From NCBI GenBank assembly GCA_032622095.1, contig CP136065.1:63719094-63783093 (forward strand): 64,000 bases of DNA. The letters are read 5' to 3'. The stretch comes from Siphonodentalium dalli (lineage: Eukaryota; Mollusca; Scaphopoda; Gadilida; Siphonodentaliidae). Every line of letters begins with the position of its first letter. The stretch's first letter is position 1. The position numbers and the translations under genes are program-made. Shown here in pieces: positions 48,527-59,504 of the stretch. Under the pieces are notes generated by a model. It did not search any database and was not told the DNA's origin. It worked only from the letters and a program-made list of their open reading frames with translations.

Positions 48527-49020
48527 TGTATTTATCCATTTCATTACGGGAGATTCCTGAATTTTTGCGAAAACCCTGTGCCACTGATTCTCTTTTATAT
48601 GCAAGTCGACCATAGGTCGCCTCGTAAATATAAGAGAATGCATTTGCCTAACAAATTTTATATTATTTTTTATAATTGTTAAAAAATGTAAGAAAAAATG
48701 AAAAAAATGAAAAAAATTGTTAAAGAATGTTAGAAAAATGATAATGTAAGAAAAGTGATAAAAAAAATGATAAAATTGTTAAAGCAAAAATTATAAAACT
48801 TGTTATCGAATGTAAGAAAAAATGATAATAATAGTTAAAGAATGTAAGAAAAAATGATTAATAATGATAAAAATAGTTTATTACAAATGAAAAACAAAAA
48901 AGGGTTAGGCCAATGCATTCTCTGATATATGCGAGGCGACCTATGGTCGGCTCGCATATATAAGAGAATGCATTGGCACAGGGTCTTTAATGTTGCACCA
49001 GCGCAGCCCCGTCATGAAAT
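48527..49020. mobile_element. MITE family B variant, copy B9, with AT-rich array
   Basis: ATCCATTTCATTACGGGAG start, hairpin half at 48570-48655, array of GTTAAAGAATGTAAGAAAAA-type units 48660-48905, second hairpin 48908-48980, GGGTCTTTAATGTTGCACCA and CCCGTCATGAAATG. Confidence 0.8.
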
Positions 49021-49383
49021 GAGACGAATCACAGGAGACCATGAGCAATGCTGCATGGCATTTCCTCGTGTATACTGTTCTCTTGGTTGCCTGATTTTCG
49101 AATATCATGATATGAGTATAATCAAAACCTTGGTTATGAAATGTCTGGAATAATTGTTCCATGTAACTCGCTGTCTGGCTTGTGCTAACCTAAGCTGCTT
49201 TATTTATGACCATTCTTATTAGTTTGAATAATCCATATCCTCGTATAATCACGACATATATTGCCCCCACAATACACCAATAGACAGGTTGTGATACACG
49301 TATAGTGTACGTGCGTAAACCTCTGATAGCTGAGTTTACGGGATTACTTTGCTATATTAACGCGAAACGTCACACGGGAGAGC

Positions 49384-49557
49384 TACAGTAATGCTCTAAT
49401 TAATCGACTTCTTAACTACAGCAGAATTATGGGTAACTTTTCAGGATTTAGTCGGAAATATGGCTTGTTGCCATTCATCGGAAAGCCGACTAAATCCTGA
49501 AAAGTTACCCATAATTCTGCTGTGGTTAAGAAGTCGATTAATTAGAGCATTACTGTA
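49384..49557. mobile_element. Palindromic MITE, family C, copy C4
   Basis: TA-CAGTAATGCTC and GAGCATTACTG-TA ends, arms inverted; the centre is shorter on the right side (CGGAAATATGG block is absent there). Confidence 0.92.
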
Positions 49558-50008
49558 TGTATGAATGAACCACGTTGATGCTTCGAATCACAATATACGC
49601 AGACCATTTAGAAGTTAGATTAAAGATGCACTCAGAGTTCCAGACTTCCAGTTTTCAATAACAACATAACATATCTAATTTAACGTCGTTCCATGTTTTG
49701 TTCTGTCGGTTAAATGTTGAATACCAGATATGACATATAAACTAAACATATAAATACCAAAGAATGTCATTTTTTATTGCAAAATTAACAATATTATTTT
49801 TGGTGTCCATCTAAATCATCGAAATAATATGAAATAAATGCATAGACAATTCAATATCAAACAAAATAGTGTCTTTCTTGTAGCATTCTTGTTCCAAACA
49901 TGTTATTTTATAGTCTACAACTTAGATAAAAAAAGTTAAATAGGTTTCGTAATTATCCTGGAACCCTGAATACATTTTCAAGTACAAAACTCTCCATATT
50001 ATATCCAT

Positions 50009-50281
50009 TTATATACTAAATGAATTCTCCCATTCAGTTAAAAGGTGTACATCGGAATGGTATATTATTGATTTGCAGGGTTGAAAGGTAAAATAATATT
50101 CATCTGGATGGGTTTTCACGAAAAATAAGCAGACAACAGATATTACAAGTACACAATAAGTCATATTCATTGAAGGGAAATGTTCAGATAATAAGCTATG
50201 GTCGTTTGTTGAACTTTTTATCTGACCATTTCCCATGAGATAACTATTCATCAATGATACTTTAGTTTATAAAGGGTTATG
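50009..50281. mobile_element. MITE family A, copy A6
   Basis: CCATTTATATACTAAATGAATTC start, TTTATAAAGGGTTAT end. It carries an uninterrupted CCCATTCAGTTAAAAGGTG, the site where E1 sits in copy A1. Confidence 0.75.
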
Positions 50282-52962
50282 CTGATTGCATGCATGTTTA
50301 GAATGCCATCAGGTTACTTGTGAGTACGTTTTACTTATTACCAGGAATATGAGTTCAACATGCTAAAAAATAATTCTGTGACGAACGATCTTGTACACGT
50401 TGGCTAACATATCACGTGGTTCGTTTGATTTTGTTTTGTTTTTGCAGCCAATAAAAATACGTTTCAGAATTAGCTGTATTCTCATAATTGTCACGCATGA
50501 GATATCAGATCCTGACTAATATGTCAGATATATTTGCCTTAACATAACCTGAGCCCAGCTACACATGCGAAGATAAATAACCCGATGCAGCTGTCATATA
50601 GCATTCGTTAATCTTGTGCATTTTAGAGCCGCACTTTGTTGTTTTTGGTTAATGATTATCGCGTGGATGGCGGAAGAATACACCGAGAGACGCAGTGCGG
50701 TAATATCTAACCAACATCAACGGGAGTACGGCTCTATACTTATTACAAACCCCATACACAATCGAAACTGATATTAGTTTGCAATGATTTTTATATCATA
50801 AACTTCTCAAATTCTCGTTACGCCGCCTTTAGAAACGTAATTACGCCATGCGTCTCCGTGGAGAGTCGAGGATCGTCCAAGCGCGAACTGTCTAAATTAC
50901 CACATCTATATGCTGGAACTAATAACACAACATCGGGTGTGTGATAAATGAAATGGTCACCCCGCGAGAAATGTCCAGCAAAACGTGTCTTCAATAAACG
51001 ACGACAGTATTTCATGTGAATGCCACTCTTTGGCAAACAGAGTCTTGCAATTCTAGAAGCAACAGGATTGTTGGAACAGTTATGTTGCTTCGGTAGTCTG
51101 GATATGAACTACGCGAGGTAACTCTAAAAGCATGTATCGCATCATATCCAGCTCTTGAATAAATTACAAGTTAGTGTTATCTCCCATGATGCGCTGAAGA
51201 GGGGTAGTTTTCGAAGACTCCCCTGCACCTGATTGATTTCACGTTGGTGGAAATTCATTCCGCTTTTTGTTTTCGGGAGAAACTGGGCTATTCATAGCCC
51301 GTTGAAAATTTGTCAGTGATTGCCAATTTAGTCGAACGTTACAGAAAATGCAGATATTACATTGGCTCTCCGCGTGTTAGGCCTATCTATTTTAAATGCA
51401 TGCATTATGTTACGGTAACATCTTGTTTTAACAAATGGCATGATATGACTTGACATGCTTTCTATCTTTTAAACGCTGATGATCTATTGGTGTATGATAC
51501 ATGTTGCATGTCGTTGCAGTATCTGTATAATGGGCAGTGCGTTGAGTGGCAACACGATTCCTTTCACTTCCATTGCAGTGAGTTGCCTTCTGAAATATTC
51601 CAGAGCCGATGGCTTTTAGTATCAAACCACCACTGTTCCGTCCATGCGTTGCAAAACATGCGAGGAACTGTCTCAATAGCAGAACCAATAGAGCAGGTTC
51701 TTCGGTATCAAGACCCCTTGGTTCTTCGTTTGAATGGTCTGGAATCTACTGGACATCCCAAACGACATCAGTTCTTTGTTCGAAGTATATAGTACAGTCA
51801 ATTCAAGTAACTGTCTGATAATCTAACTTTTACCAACGAAGACCTAAGACCGAAAGCTTTAAAATAAAAGGGTGTATATATGATGATAATTGTATTGATG
51901 CTGCCCCCTACAACGGAACCAATTTGTTGTGAGTTTCAGCGTAGAACCAACCAAAGAACCAATTGGTTCATCGTGAAGCATGGTGTGGCCCGTAATGCCA
52001 CTCGGTCCTTACGGTGTGGCGCCGCTGACATTATTAACACAAATCTTTAACATCACTTCTTCGGGGGTGGGGACGCTCGTTATAAGACGCTCTTTAAAAT
52101 GTTAACTATGTTAGTGGTGGTGCCAGCAGACGGAGAGTGTATCTCAAGCTATAAAGATCATATCCTCTTAGCGCTGCCATGACCTAACATTTTAAAGAGG
52201 TTCTCGCTGTTAGCGCTTAACATTGTAAGGATCGGGTGGTAATGCAACTTCAGTGGGTGTCAGCCTTATATAGTCAGGCTCCTTTCCACTGCTACTCATC
52301 AACTGTTTTCTATTAATCATGCATTCATAATATATAGTCTTGTCTAATGTGTTAATGTATATAGACACCATCTCTTTATCCTTTATCCTGCAGCAATAGA
52401 CAAAATACCTATAGTTGTTATTATAAGATACCGACTTTTAAATAAAATATAGCATTCCTATTATGTTCTAATGTTTTCACGCTGAAAGTGGAATGTCAAA
52501 TGCCATTCCGTGTAATCAGTCGTCCGCTGGGATCTTCATAATGTATATATCAAGTGCCAGATACGTTCATCTGAAAGATTGTCGTCTGCTCTTTACACAC
52601 CGGGAGATAATATGATCATATATGGGTGACACTGGAGGAACGGCAAATGTACCAGGATTGATAACAATAGTTCTGGCAAGATTTCGATTGTTCCAAAATC
52701 TTCGATTTGGTCCATCATACATTTTGGGTATATTTAGCGATGTTTGTTCACCATGCCGAAAGCTCTCAATGACATACTGAAAGATCCATCCGAGCTTTTT
52801 TAGTTTATGTTAGGTAACTGTAAATATTTTGGTATAGAAGTGCATTGCTTCTGGATAAGGGGAGGGGCAATTGAACACACCATTTAACACAACGTTACTA
52901 AAGATCCCGCCACTAGATCTACAGAATCCATGACGTAATCAAAACTGTGTTCTCCTTTTCAG
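50282..52962. other. No gene or dispersed repeat recognised before the EGF exon
   Basis: Frames at 51487-51792 (plus) and 51428-51688 (minus) overlap and resemble nothing known. A small inverted pair CTCTTTAAAATGTTAA / TAACATTTTAAAGAGG lies at 52090-52201. Confidence 0.45.
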
Positions 52963-53062
52963 CGTCTATGAAGGGCGATTGCCTACCGAAGCAGGCCGCA
53001 TCTTGGTGCATGAATGGCGGAGTATGTGTCTTGCTCATTGACCTCAATGAAACGAAGTGCGA
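52963..53062 (+). CDS. Internal exon: N-terminal half of an EGF-like domain (cysteines 1-4), neuregulin/vein-like gene
   Basis: Exon of 100 bp after a TTTTCAG acceptor and before a GTGAGT donor at 53063; phase 1 in, phase 2 out. Residues 195-228 contain C201, C210, C216 and C227 with spacing C-x8-C-x5-C-x10-C, including the CMNGGVC core found in neuregulins. N223-E-T is a possible glycosylation site. The exon stops directly after cysteine 4. In vertebrate ErbB ligands the EGF domain is cut by a phase-2 intron between cysteines 4 and 5, whereas most other EGF modules sit in one exon. This is the strongest evidence that the product is an EGF-receptor/ErbB ligand rather than a generic Ig-EGF adhesion protein. 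The exon for cysteines 5-6 was not recognised in the remaining 10.9 kb. Confidence 0.85.
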
Positions 53063-53286
53063 GTGAGTACATCACCTAGTCGTGAGATTGGGGATTATAA
53101 TTTAATATTTAAATGTGTCGTATGTGAACCGACTGAACAACGTGACAATGTGTTCACATTAATCTTCTGATTCAAATTCAGATTTGTATTGCGCAGCTGC
53201 GTTCCCGTTACCATGGTTACGATTTTGGAGAGTGTGTCCTCGGTGAAGTCATCAGTTCTGATAGATCACATTTATAACTATGGTAG

Positions 53287-53522
53287 TTAACCCTTTTCTA
53301 TACTAAATGTATTCTCCCATCCAGTTATACACGTATGCATTGGAACATTATATAGACCATCTGTAGGGATGTTCAGGCAATACAAACAGCCAGCAGACAT
53401 AAAGACAGATAATACAATAGCCGAATTATTCATATTAATTGCTGGGAAATGTTAAGATAATAAGTATAAACAAACGACATAGGAACTACTCGTCAATGAG
53501 TATTGAGTATAGAAAGGGTTGA
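53287..53522. mobile_element. MITE family A, copy A7 (236 bp, uninterrupted)
   Basis: TTAACCCTTTTCTATACTAA at the left, GAGTATAGAAAGGGTTGA at the right (TTAA with one change). It shows the family's full length without insertions. Confidence 0.88.
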
Positions 53523-54404
53523 ACTGACATGGCTCATTCGAGATTCCAAAATTTGTCTACGTAATTTGGAAGGAGGTAAAATATATATTGACAAATACAC
53601 GAAATACTGTTATACCGGCTTTTTGTGTTCTAAAAATACTTGCCATAGTCACAGCTATTTTCCAGCTCTTTTAAATTTGTCGCACATAAGTGAAAGAAAC
53701 GCTCTTTATGTTTACCATATCAGGAACAGACTAACACTGAACGCTCTTTTCTGCCCATGCCGTGCACATGGTTGTTTGTTTGGGACACAACTTAGTTTAT
53801 ATCAACTGTTTTTGTCACTAATAATATAGTGACCGTATTGAATCTAAAATGTAAATACATGTATAAGTTAAACTTTGTAAATTAATCTTATTTTAACGAC
53901 GACCAGTTAGAATTATACATGTCAAACTATTGTCCGATTATAGTACCAATGACCGACCGAGGCAATTATATGTCTTTTGATATGGATACATAATTATGTA
54001 TAAATATGCAGTGCTTTATGCTACTTTGACCACCATATAGCTTATTCAATATACATCTTACCTTCCAAGTGTGCGTAACGAAATACCATCACCGTATTAT
54101 CGGGCTTGTTCGAATCAGACATTGTTAATATTTAGTTCATATTATAGTATGTGGATGTGTTTTTTATATTAAGCGTCAGAGAAAACGTTCAATATTCGTG
54201 TGTGTTCTATGACCATATACGTCTCCTAGTCACCCCAGTGAGGCTCAGTCCATTTACAGACATTGTGACATATCGTATAATGTATATCTTTCAATGGAAT
54301 ATTTCACAGCCAGCCACTGTGAGAGGAGTTACAGTGTGTGATTATGCTGGTTTTCACGCACAATAACATGCCTTGTTCTCGTATTTAAAGATGCATAATC
54401 CGAT

Positions 54405-54820
54405 TAAGCGTCCCTCAGTTATTATGTATTTGGATTAGGGGGTAAAAAATATTTGAGTCGAGTCGAGGAACCCACCTATCAAAGCTCAGAGGTATTAGAT
54501 ATCGATTTTTGAAATCTCTTTTTTTTCCACCATCGAGACTTATTGGTGGCCCAGTAAAAAGTCGACGAGCCAACGGTCTCGGGCCAAATTGCGGATGAAG
54601 ATGGATAACTTTAAAATCAAGAGATTTTGTTTTGACAATAAGGCCAAATTTCGTCGAACATGTTGATAAATAACACGTTATACTATAGTTGACAGTGGTT
54701 AGCATTATTTTTGGGCAATTAATCGATTCTGATAACTGAAGCGGCATTTCTAAAACATGATGTTGTTGTTGTTGGAATCTGATTATATGGGGACCATCGA
54801 ATCAGATTGAGTACCTTTAA
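54405..54820. mobile_element. MITE family F, copy F2
   Basis: GGGTAAAAAATATTTGAGTC and CCTATCAAAGCTCAGAG match F1; right end ATTGAGTACCTTTAA is intact. Left terminus is degraded. Confidence 0.7.
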
Positions 54821-55310
54821 ATGTGAGCAAATTAATGAGACACTGCATGTTATAGCCATGGATAAGTTCCAACATCAGAGTACAAATCGGAACATAATTA
54901 GAAAACAAAAACATCGTTTGCAAATAGTCAATGCATTGCTATCCAAATTAGTGTGTACAAAGATGGAGTATCAATTAACAATGCAGGTAACGACCGACTC
55001 AGTCGCTTATTGATAGAATATATATATATGCTAATAATTATTTTATTGACAGCTGCGGAACGATCCATTCTATCAACGGATTTCTGGCGTATAATCAATG
55101 AAAATGGACTATTAGCTTCAAGGCTATAACATTCGACACCATTGTGTGGGAAAATGTCCCAGTGGTAGTTGAACAATTTTCTGTCTATTATAAGCTTTCA
55201 TTCAACTTGACGTTCAACACCTTGTTTGGAAAACACATATCCGTTTGAAACCATTTCAGTAGTATATTGCATGTATATTTTAGTCTTTCGATTCTTGAAC
55301 TTTTCAATGT

Positions 55311-55570
55311 AGGGATTCAAAACCACGTCACTGACCTTAGTAAGACATGCACATGCAGATATTATTAAATGCAGGGATTCAAAACCACGTCACTGGTTAG
55401 CACTTGGATGGGTAACCGGTGGCCTGAGATTTCGGGTGTTGCCAACTTTCGGTGCGACTCCCGCATTCCACCCTTCTCCCGTTACACATGTAAAGGTAAA
55501 TAATGCATCAAATGTAGGATTTTAATAATATCTGCATGTGCATGTCTTACTAAGGTCAGTGACGTAATCT
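55311..55570. mobile_element. Inverted-repeat element with a 5S-rRNA-like core
   Basis: Perfect 43-bp inverted repeats at 55327-55369 and 55521-55563 (GTCACTGACCTTAGTAAGAC onward). AGGGATTCAAAACCACGTCA occurs directly repeated at about 55312 and 55373. The 5S-like segment lies between the arms. Confidence 0.8.
55391..55446 (+). repeat. 5S-rRNA-derived sequence (SINE-like or 5S pseudogene fragment)
   Basis: CTGGTTAGCACTTGGATGGG, then ACCG and CGGGTGTTG match the 3' half of animal 5S rRNA, which includes the internal pol III control region. Downstream GGTGCGACTCC also resembles a tRNA box B. It is too short and changed to be a working 5S gene. Confidence 0.65.
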
Positions 55571-55604
55571 CTGAATACGGATTGAGAGCCTCGTGTATAA
55601 CGTG

Positions 55605-55905
55605 TTGAATATGTATTTAATGTATATATGTATTGGTCCAGATGTCTCAAATCGCATGGTGGAGACAGATGTCACATTCCACGCCAAAAAGCTGTGAAGA
55701 ATATCGTGAAAATGTGTAAGTCAACTGTGAAGAATATCGTGAAAATTTGTGAGGAATTCTGCCATCTATGTGGACACATTCTTAGGGTTGAGTGATGCTT
55801 ATATAACATTGTGTTGATAACATATTTAATGTATATATGTATTGGTCCAGATGTCCCAAATCACACGATGGAGACAGGTGTCACATTCCACGCCCAGATG
55901 TAGTT
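55605..55905. repeat. Direct repeat pair, about 85 bp each
   Basis: TTTAATGTATATATGTATTG, GTCCAGATGTC-CAAATC and GTCACATTCCACGCC at 55615-55685 and again at 55827-55898. Between them GTGAAGAATATCGTGAAAAT is also doubled. Confidence 0.85.
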
Positions 55906-56337
55906 TACCGGGATCGTAAGGCACCATTTTGTCTTTATGCATCCATGTTTGATATATCATTATTCAATTTCCTCTTTGAGCATGGCATGTTGACAAATCA
56001 CCCGTCGATTTAACCATACAATAGTTTTCCTACGAAATGAATTTTTTTTTCTTTGAGTAAAATTTAATATATAACATCTCAGATTATTTGATTACATGTT
56101 TGATAGATATAGACTACTGACCTTGCACCTGCGCATCAACTTTGTTTCACGTTATACTACTTAACACCACGCAGTTACTACCAACCGGTGTCGACCAATA
56201 GTTGTATTGCCAAAATAATAGTTACCTATATGTTCCTTCGTGTCCATGTGTACTAACAGGTTGGACAAGAACATGTCTGTTTTAAAATTGCATGTACCAC
56301 TATAACTGATTTACACGGTGTTGATACAGGTATATTT

Positions 56338-56850
56338 GATGGCGGGTTACAATACACCAACTCATTTGCATCGACCTCAGTGTTAACTATTCGCAAGAAC
56401 GCATTGAACCTGCACATGTATCAACAATTAAAGAACGTCCCTTTAGACACGAAAATGTGCTCAAATGTTATTGTCAACGTATTTATCGCCTACAGTTTTG
56501 ACAAACTTCATACTGCCCAGGTCCCCCGGTGCGATAACCCCACCACTATTATGCACCTTAATTAAGATATTAAGGTGGATACTCGTGGTGGGGTTGTCGC
56601 TTAAAACGAGAAATATATCACATTGAGAGAGAAAAAACACTAACCCTCCCATAAATTATTCGCTCATCTGATCATGTGGCTTTATTTGACGTTTCTCCTC
56701 AAGAAAACACGTCTGTGCATTTTTGTGTGCATTTTTCGTCGATGTATTAGTGAGCATTCAGCTGCAATGATTTGTTTATGCTGATACCAACTCCTAGGGG
56801 AAATCACTCTATACTAACTTGTAGTTGGTGTATTATAACCTGCGGTCATC
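56338..56850. repeat. Possible element with short inverted ends
   Basis: GATGGCGGGTTACAATACAC (56338) and GGTGTATTATAACCTGCGGTC (56827) are inverted. No TSD confirmed. Confidence 0.4.
56531..56603. repeat. Hairpin of about 73 bp
   Basis: GCGATAACCCCACCAC...CACCTTAAT pairs with ATTAAGGTG...GTGGTGGGGTTGTCGC. Confidence 0.8.
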
Positions 56851-56947
56851 GTCGAAATTAATTGGAGGATGTATGCCAGAGCTGATATTTGTGTGTGTGC
56901 AAACTTAAACAAACCACAATTTGAATTCATCAGTAGACATAAATCGA

Positions 56948-57160
56948 TTCTTTACTGGGTGGATTCTCCTACTCAGTTATAAAACTATGAATTGGAATGG
57001 TCTATTGTTCTTCTGGGGGACGTTAATGGATATAAGCAGACGACAGGTAGACGAACAACTAATACAAGTGCTAAAAGATTCATATTCATTGGTGTGAAAT
57101 GTTCAGATAATAAGTTCAACAATAGACTGTTTGTTGGACTTATTAGCTGAATATTTTTTT
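56948..57160. mobile_element. MITE family A, copy A8 (3' end lost)
   Basis: TTCTTTACTGGGTGGATTCTCC, GAATTGGAATGGTCTATTG, AAGCAGACGACAGGTAGAC and CAGATAATAAGTTCAACAA match the family; it runs into a foldback half. Confidence 0.7.
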
Positions 57161-57312
57161 CTCAAATAGTTCGGATTAGTCAAACACTGCGAAAAAAATA
57201 TCGGTAACCTTTCTTAACAACATCGTTTTGCCCTACCAGCATTATATTAGATCAGCGGGACACACCAGCATCATAGCAAATTAGCAGGACCACTTAACCA
57301 GGGGTGGTACCG
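57160..57312. mobile_element. Foldback element, family FB, copy 3 (right arm only)
   Basis: AAACACTGCGAAAAAAATAT, TTTTGCCCTACCAGCAT and AGCAAATTAGCAGGACCACT; ends CACTTAACCAGGGGTGGTAC. Provides the empty site for B6. Confidence 0.75.
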
Positions 57313-57579
57313 AGCAGTAGTGGAGGATCCTTCGTCGGGAGGAGTTGGAGAGCTTACAACAGAACTATATATAATTTATACATTTCAAACTGTATTTAGA
57401 ATAAAACATTTAAATTGAGATCACTAATATGTCACCAAATGTTGCATGTTCATGTATAGTAACATTAACACGGTAGAATTCGCGTTCTGTAGTTCCGAGA
57501 ACATTTTCTCAGGAACAGATTTTAACGCATGAGTATTACACAAATGGACCAACTAACACAATGTTGATTTGGGTATATG

Positions 57580-57680
57580 GTTCGTTCGTTAGAAGATTCG
57601 TTATTCCGAAGGTTCTTCATTCCGAACGTTCTTTATTCCGAAGGTTCTTTGTTCCGATTGTTCTTTGTTTCAAATGTTCT
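57580..57680. repeat. Short tandem TTATTCCGAAGGTTC-type units
   Basis: About seven 13-bp units (TTCCGAAGGTTCT variants). Inverse units TTCGGAATAAAGAACC occur at 58545-58570, so they are outer arms of the element at 57580-58600. Confidence 0.8.
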
Positions 57681-58600
57681 TTATCAAACTTACCACAAAG
57701 TGTCTACATCACGGCTATACTTTTGTGCATTGTCAATATATATATAAATTGCCTATACCAGAAAATGATTAGTTCGAACTTATGGGCCCATCCATGACAG
57801 GTTTTGATGATCAGATACCGACGTTGAAATGCCCACTTAATTATCGAATTACCAGATCACATTTTATACGACATATTCCATATTATATACCATTTGAAAG
57901 AGGAATCTCCAAATTATTTTATTATCAACTTATCCGGTTAAATAAACTGTGAACATGTAGTTTTTGTCAAGGTACCGACGTGTGTTATGTGCTTAATTTC
58001 TATCTGGTCTGTACTGCCAGTCTATTATTCTCAATGGAAGGGGAATAACTCTATCTCTTAATTGTGAATTATGGTGCATGGGTAAATGCAGAGGGAAGTC
58101 TTGGTGTGAATCTGATAATATTTATCACTTGGCGGACACTCCTATATGCCACAGCTGTATTCGGGTGGAATATACCAGTATATATATTTTCGTTCCTCTT
58201 CCAAGTGGTATATAATATGGAATATGTTGTATATAATGTGATCTGGGCATTCGAAAATTAAGTGGGCCTTTAAAAGGGGTAGTTCGCCATTTTATAGCTT
58301 TTTGTCAGTCGTCCAAACGATTATCCTGTTGTCCTGTGTGTATTTTTCATTTTATGTTATATGGTTATAGGAAAATTGACTTCTATACTAACATTTTTAA
58401 ATGACCAAATTACATGCAATACCACTTTAGGCCTATATTTCATATTTTGAAACTTGTTCCGACGTTGCATGGTTATTACTAGCAGCAATGAGTCCCTATG
58501 GGTTCTATTCGAATTAAAACCTTCAAAATAAAGAACCCTCTTGATACTTTCGGAATAAAGAACCTTTGGAATAAAGACACGAACCTGCTGAGTGTACGCC
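57580..58600. mobile_element. Inverted-repeat element of about 1 kb
   Basis: Inner arms 57828-57905 and 58190-58268 (CCACTTAATTATCGAATTAC / ATTCGAAAATTAAGTGGG; TACGACATATTCCATATTAT / complement) lie within outer arms of CCGAAGGTTCTT units. No coding frame recognised. Confidence 0.65.
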
Positions 58601-58663
58601 AACCCTCTAATGTGGACCATGTGATATAATTACCTTACTGTATGGACACAGTACCCTCCAGAT

Positions 58664-58920
58664 TTACCCTGTCTATATTTAAATGGTTTCTCCCATTCTG
58701 TTATGATTGTATATACTTTGGAAATGGTCAATTATTCATTTTGAGGGATGTTCATGTGATGACAGCGGACGACAGATAGACGAAAATATGATACCGGTTG
58801 AGAATGATTCATAACCAATGAAGGGAAATGTTTTGATAATAAGTTCAACAAAATTTTGTTGAACTTATTATCTGAACATTTCCTCAGGGAACTACTCGTC
58901 AATGCGTATGAAATGGTTAA
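58664..58920. mobile_element. MITE family A, copy A9
   Basis: TTACCCTGTCTATATTTAAATGG start, GAAATGGTTAA end; palindromic centre ATAATAAGTTCAACAAAATT / TTGTTGAACTTATTAT is nearly perfect. Confidence 0.8.
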
Positions 58921-59049
58921 CCTTAATTTTGGTGAGTACTCGTTTAACAGAGGTTTGCATGAAGATTACAAACAACTAAGTTTCATGTGGACAACAGTAT
59001 TATCTAACTCATGCAATGTATAAGCCAATTAAGAGTTCAAATGATAAGT

Positions 59050-59266
59050 TTTCGCTTAGAACGTCGCCAGGTGCACTATTTTGAAAACAAAAGCACGTTT
59101 TTCGTCGCATTTTGTGAACTAAAATCTTGCATTTTCACAACTACCCAACTTTCTGCACAAACATCAGCAACATAAAAATATCCAGACGCATAGCAATGGT
59201 CAAATGTTAAATTGTCGCTTGGAACGTCACCCGATATACATCATTTGGTGAAAACAAAAGCACGCT
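59050..59266. repeat. Direct repeat pair, about 55 bp
   Basis: TCGCTTAGAACGTCGCC...GAAAACAAAAGCACG at 59052-59100 recurs at 59215-59264. Confidence 0.75.
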
Positions 59267-59504
59267 TGTGGGTAGTGGTATATTGTTCAATAACAATGGT
59301 GGGATTAAAGTAGTCTAGACACGGTATTTGAAGAAATAGACATAATTATGTAGAATGTTAGATGTTATATACAAAAAAAATATTCCTTAATTGTGAGCCC
59401 AGAAAATGAAGATTTAATTTGGCCAATTTTATTTATTTTGCCAACAAAATCAGAATTTGCCAAAAAAATTGCCAAAATATTTTTTCGGCCCAGCGTGAAC
59501 ACTG

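Larger units (their letters stand above)
27929..52962 (+). other. Intron between Ig domain 2 and the EGF domain (25 kb)
   Basis: Phase-1 intron, GT at 27929 and AG ending at 52962. It is packed with MITEs and tandem arrays. In neuregulins a spacer may be encoded between Ig and EGF; small extra exons cannot be excluded by eye, but none with recognisable features was found. Confidence 0.75.

Noticed and set aside
51428-51818. Overlapping open frames on both strands of about 70-100 codons
   Set aside because: Both strands are open, no family recognised, and nothing suggests which strand could code.
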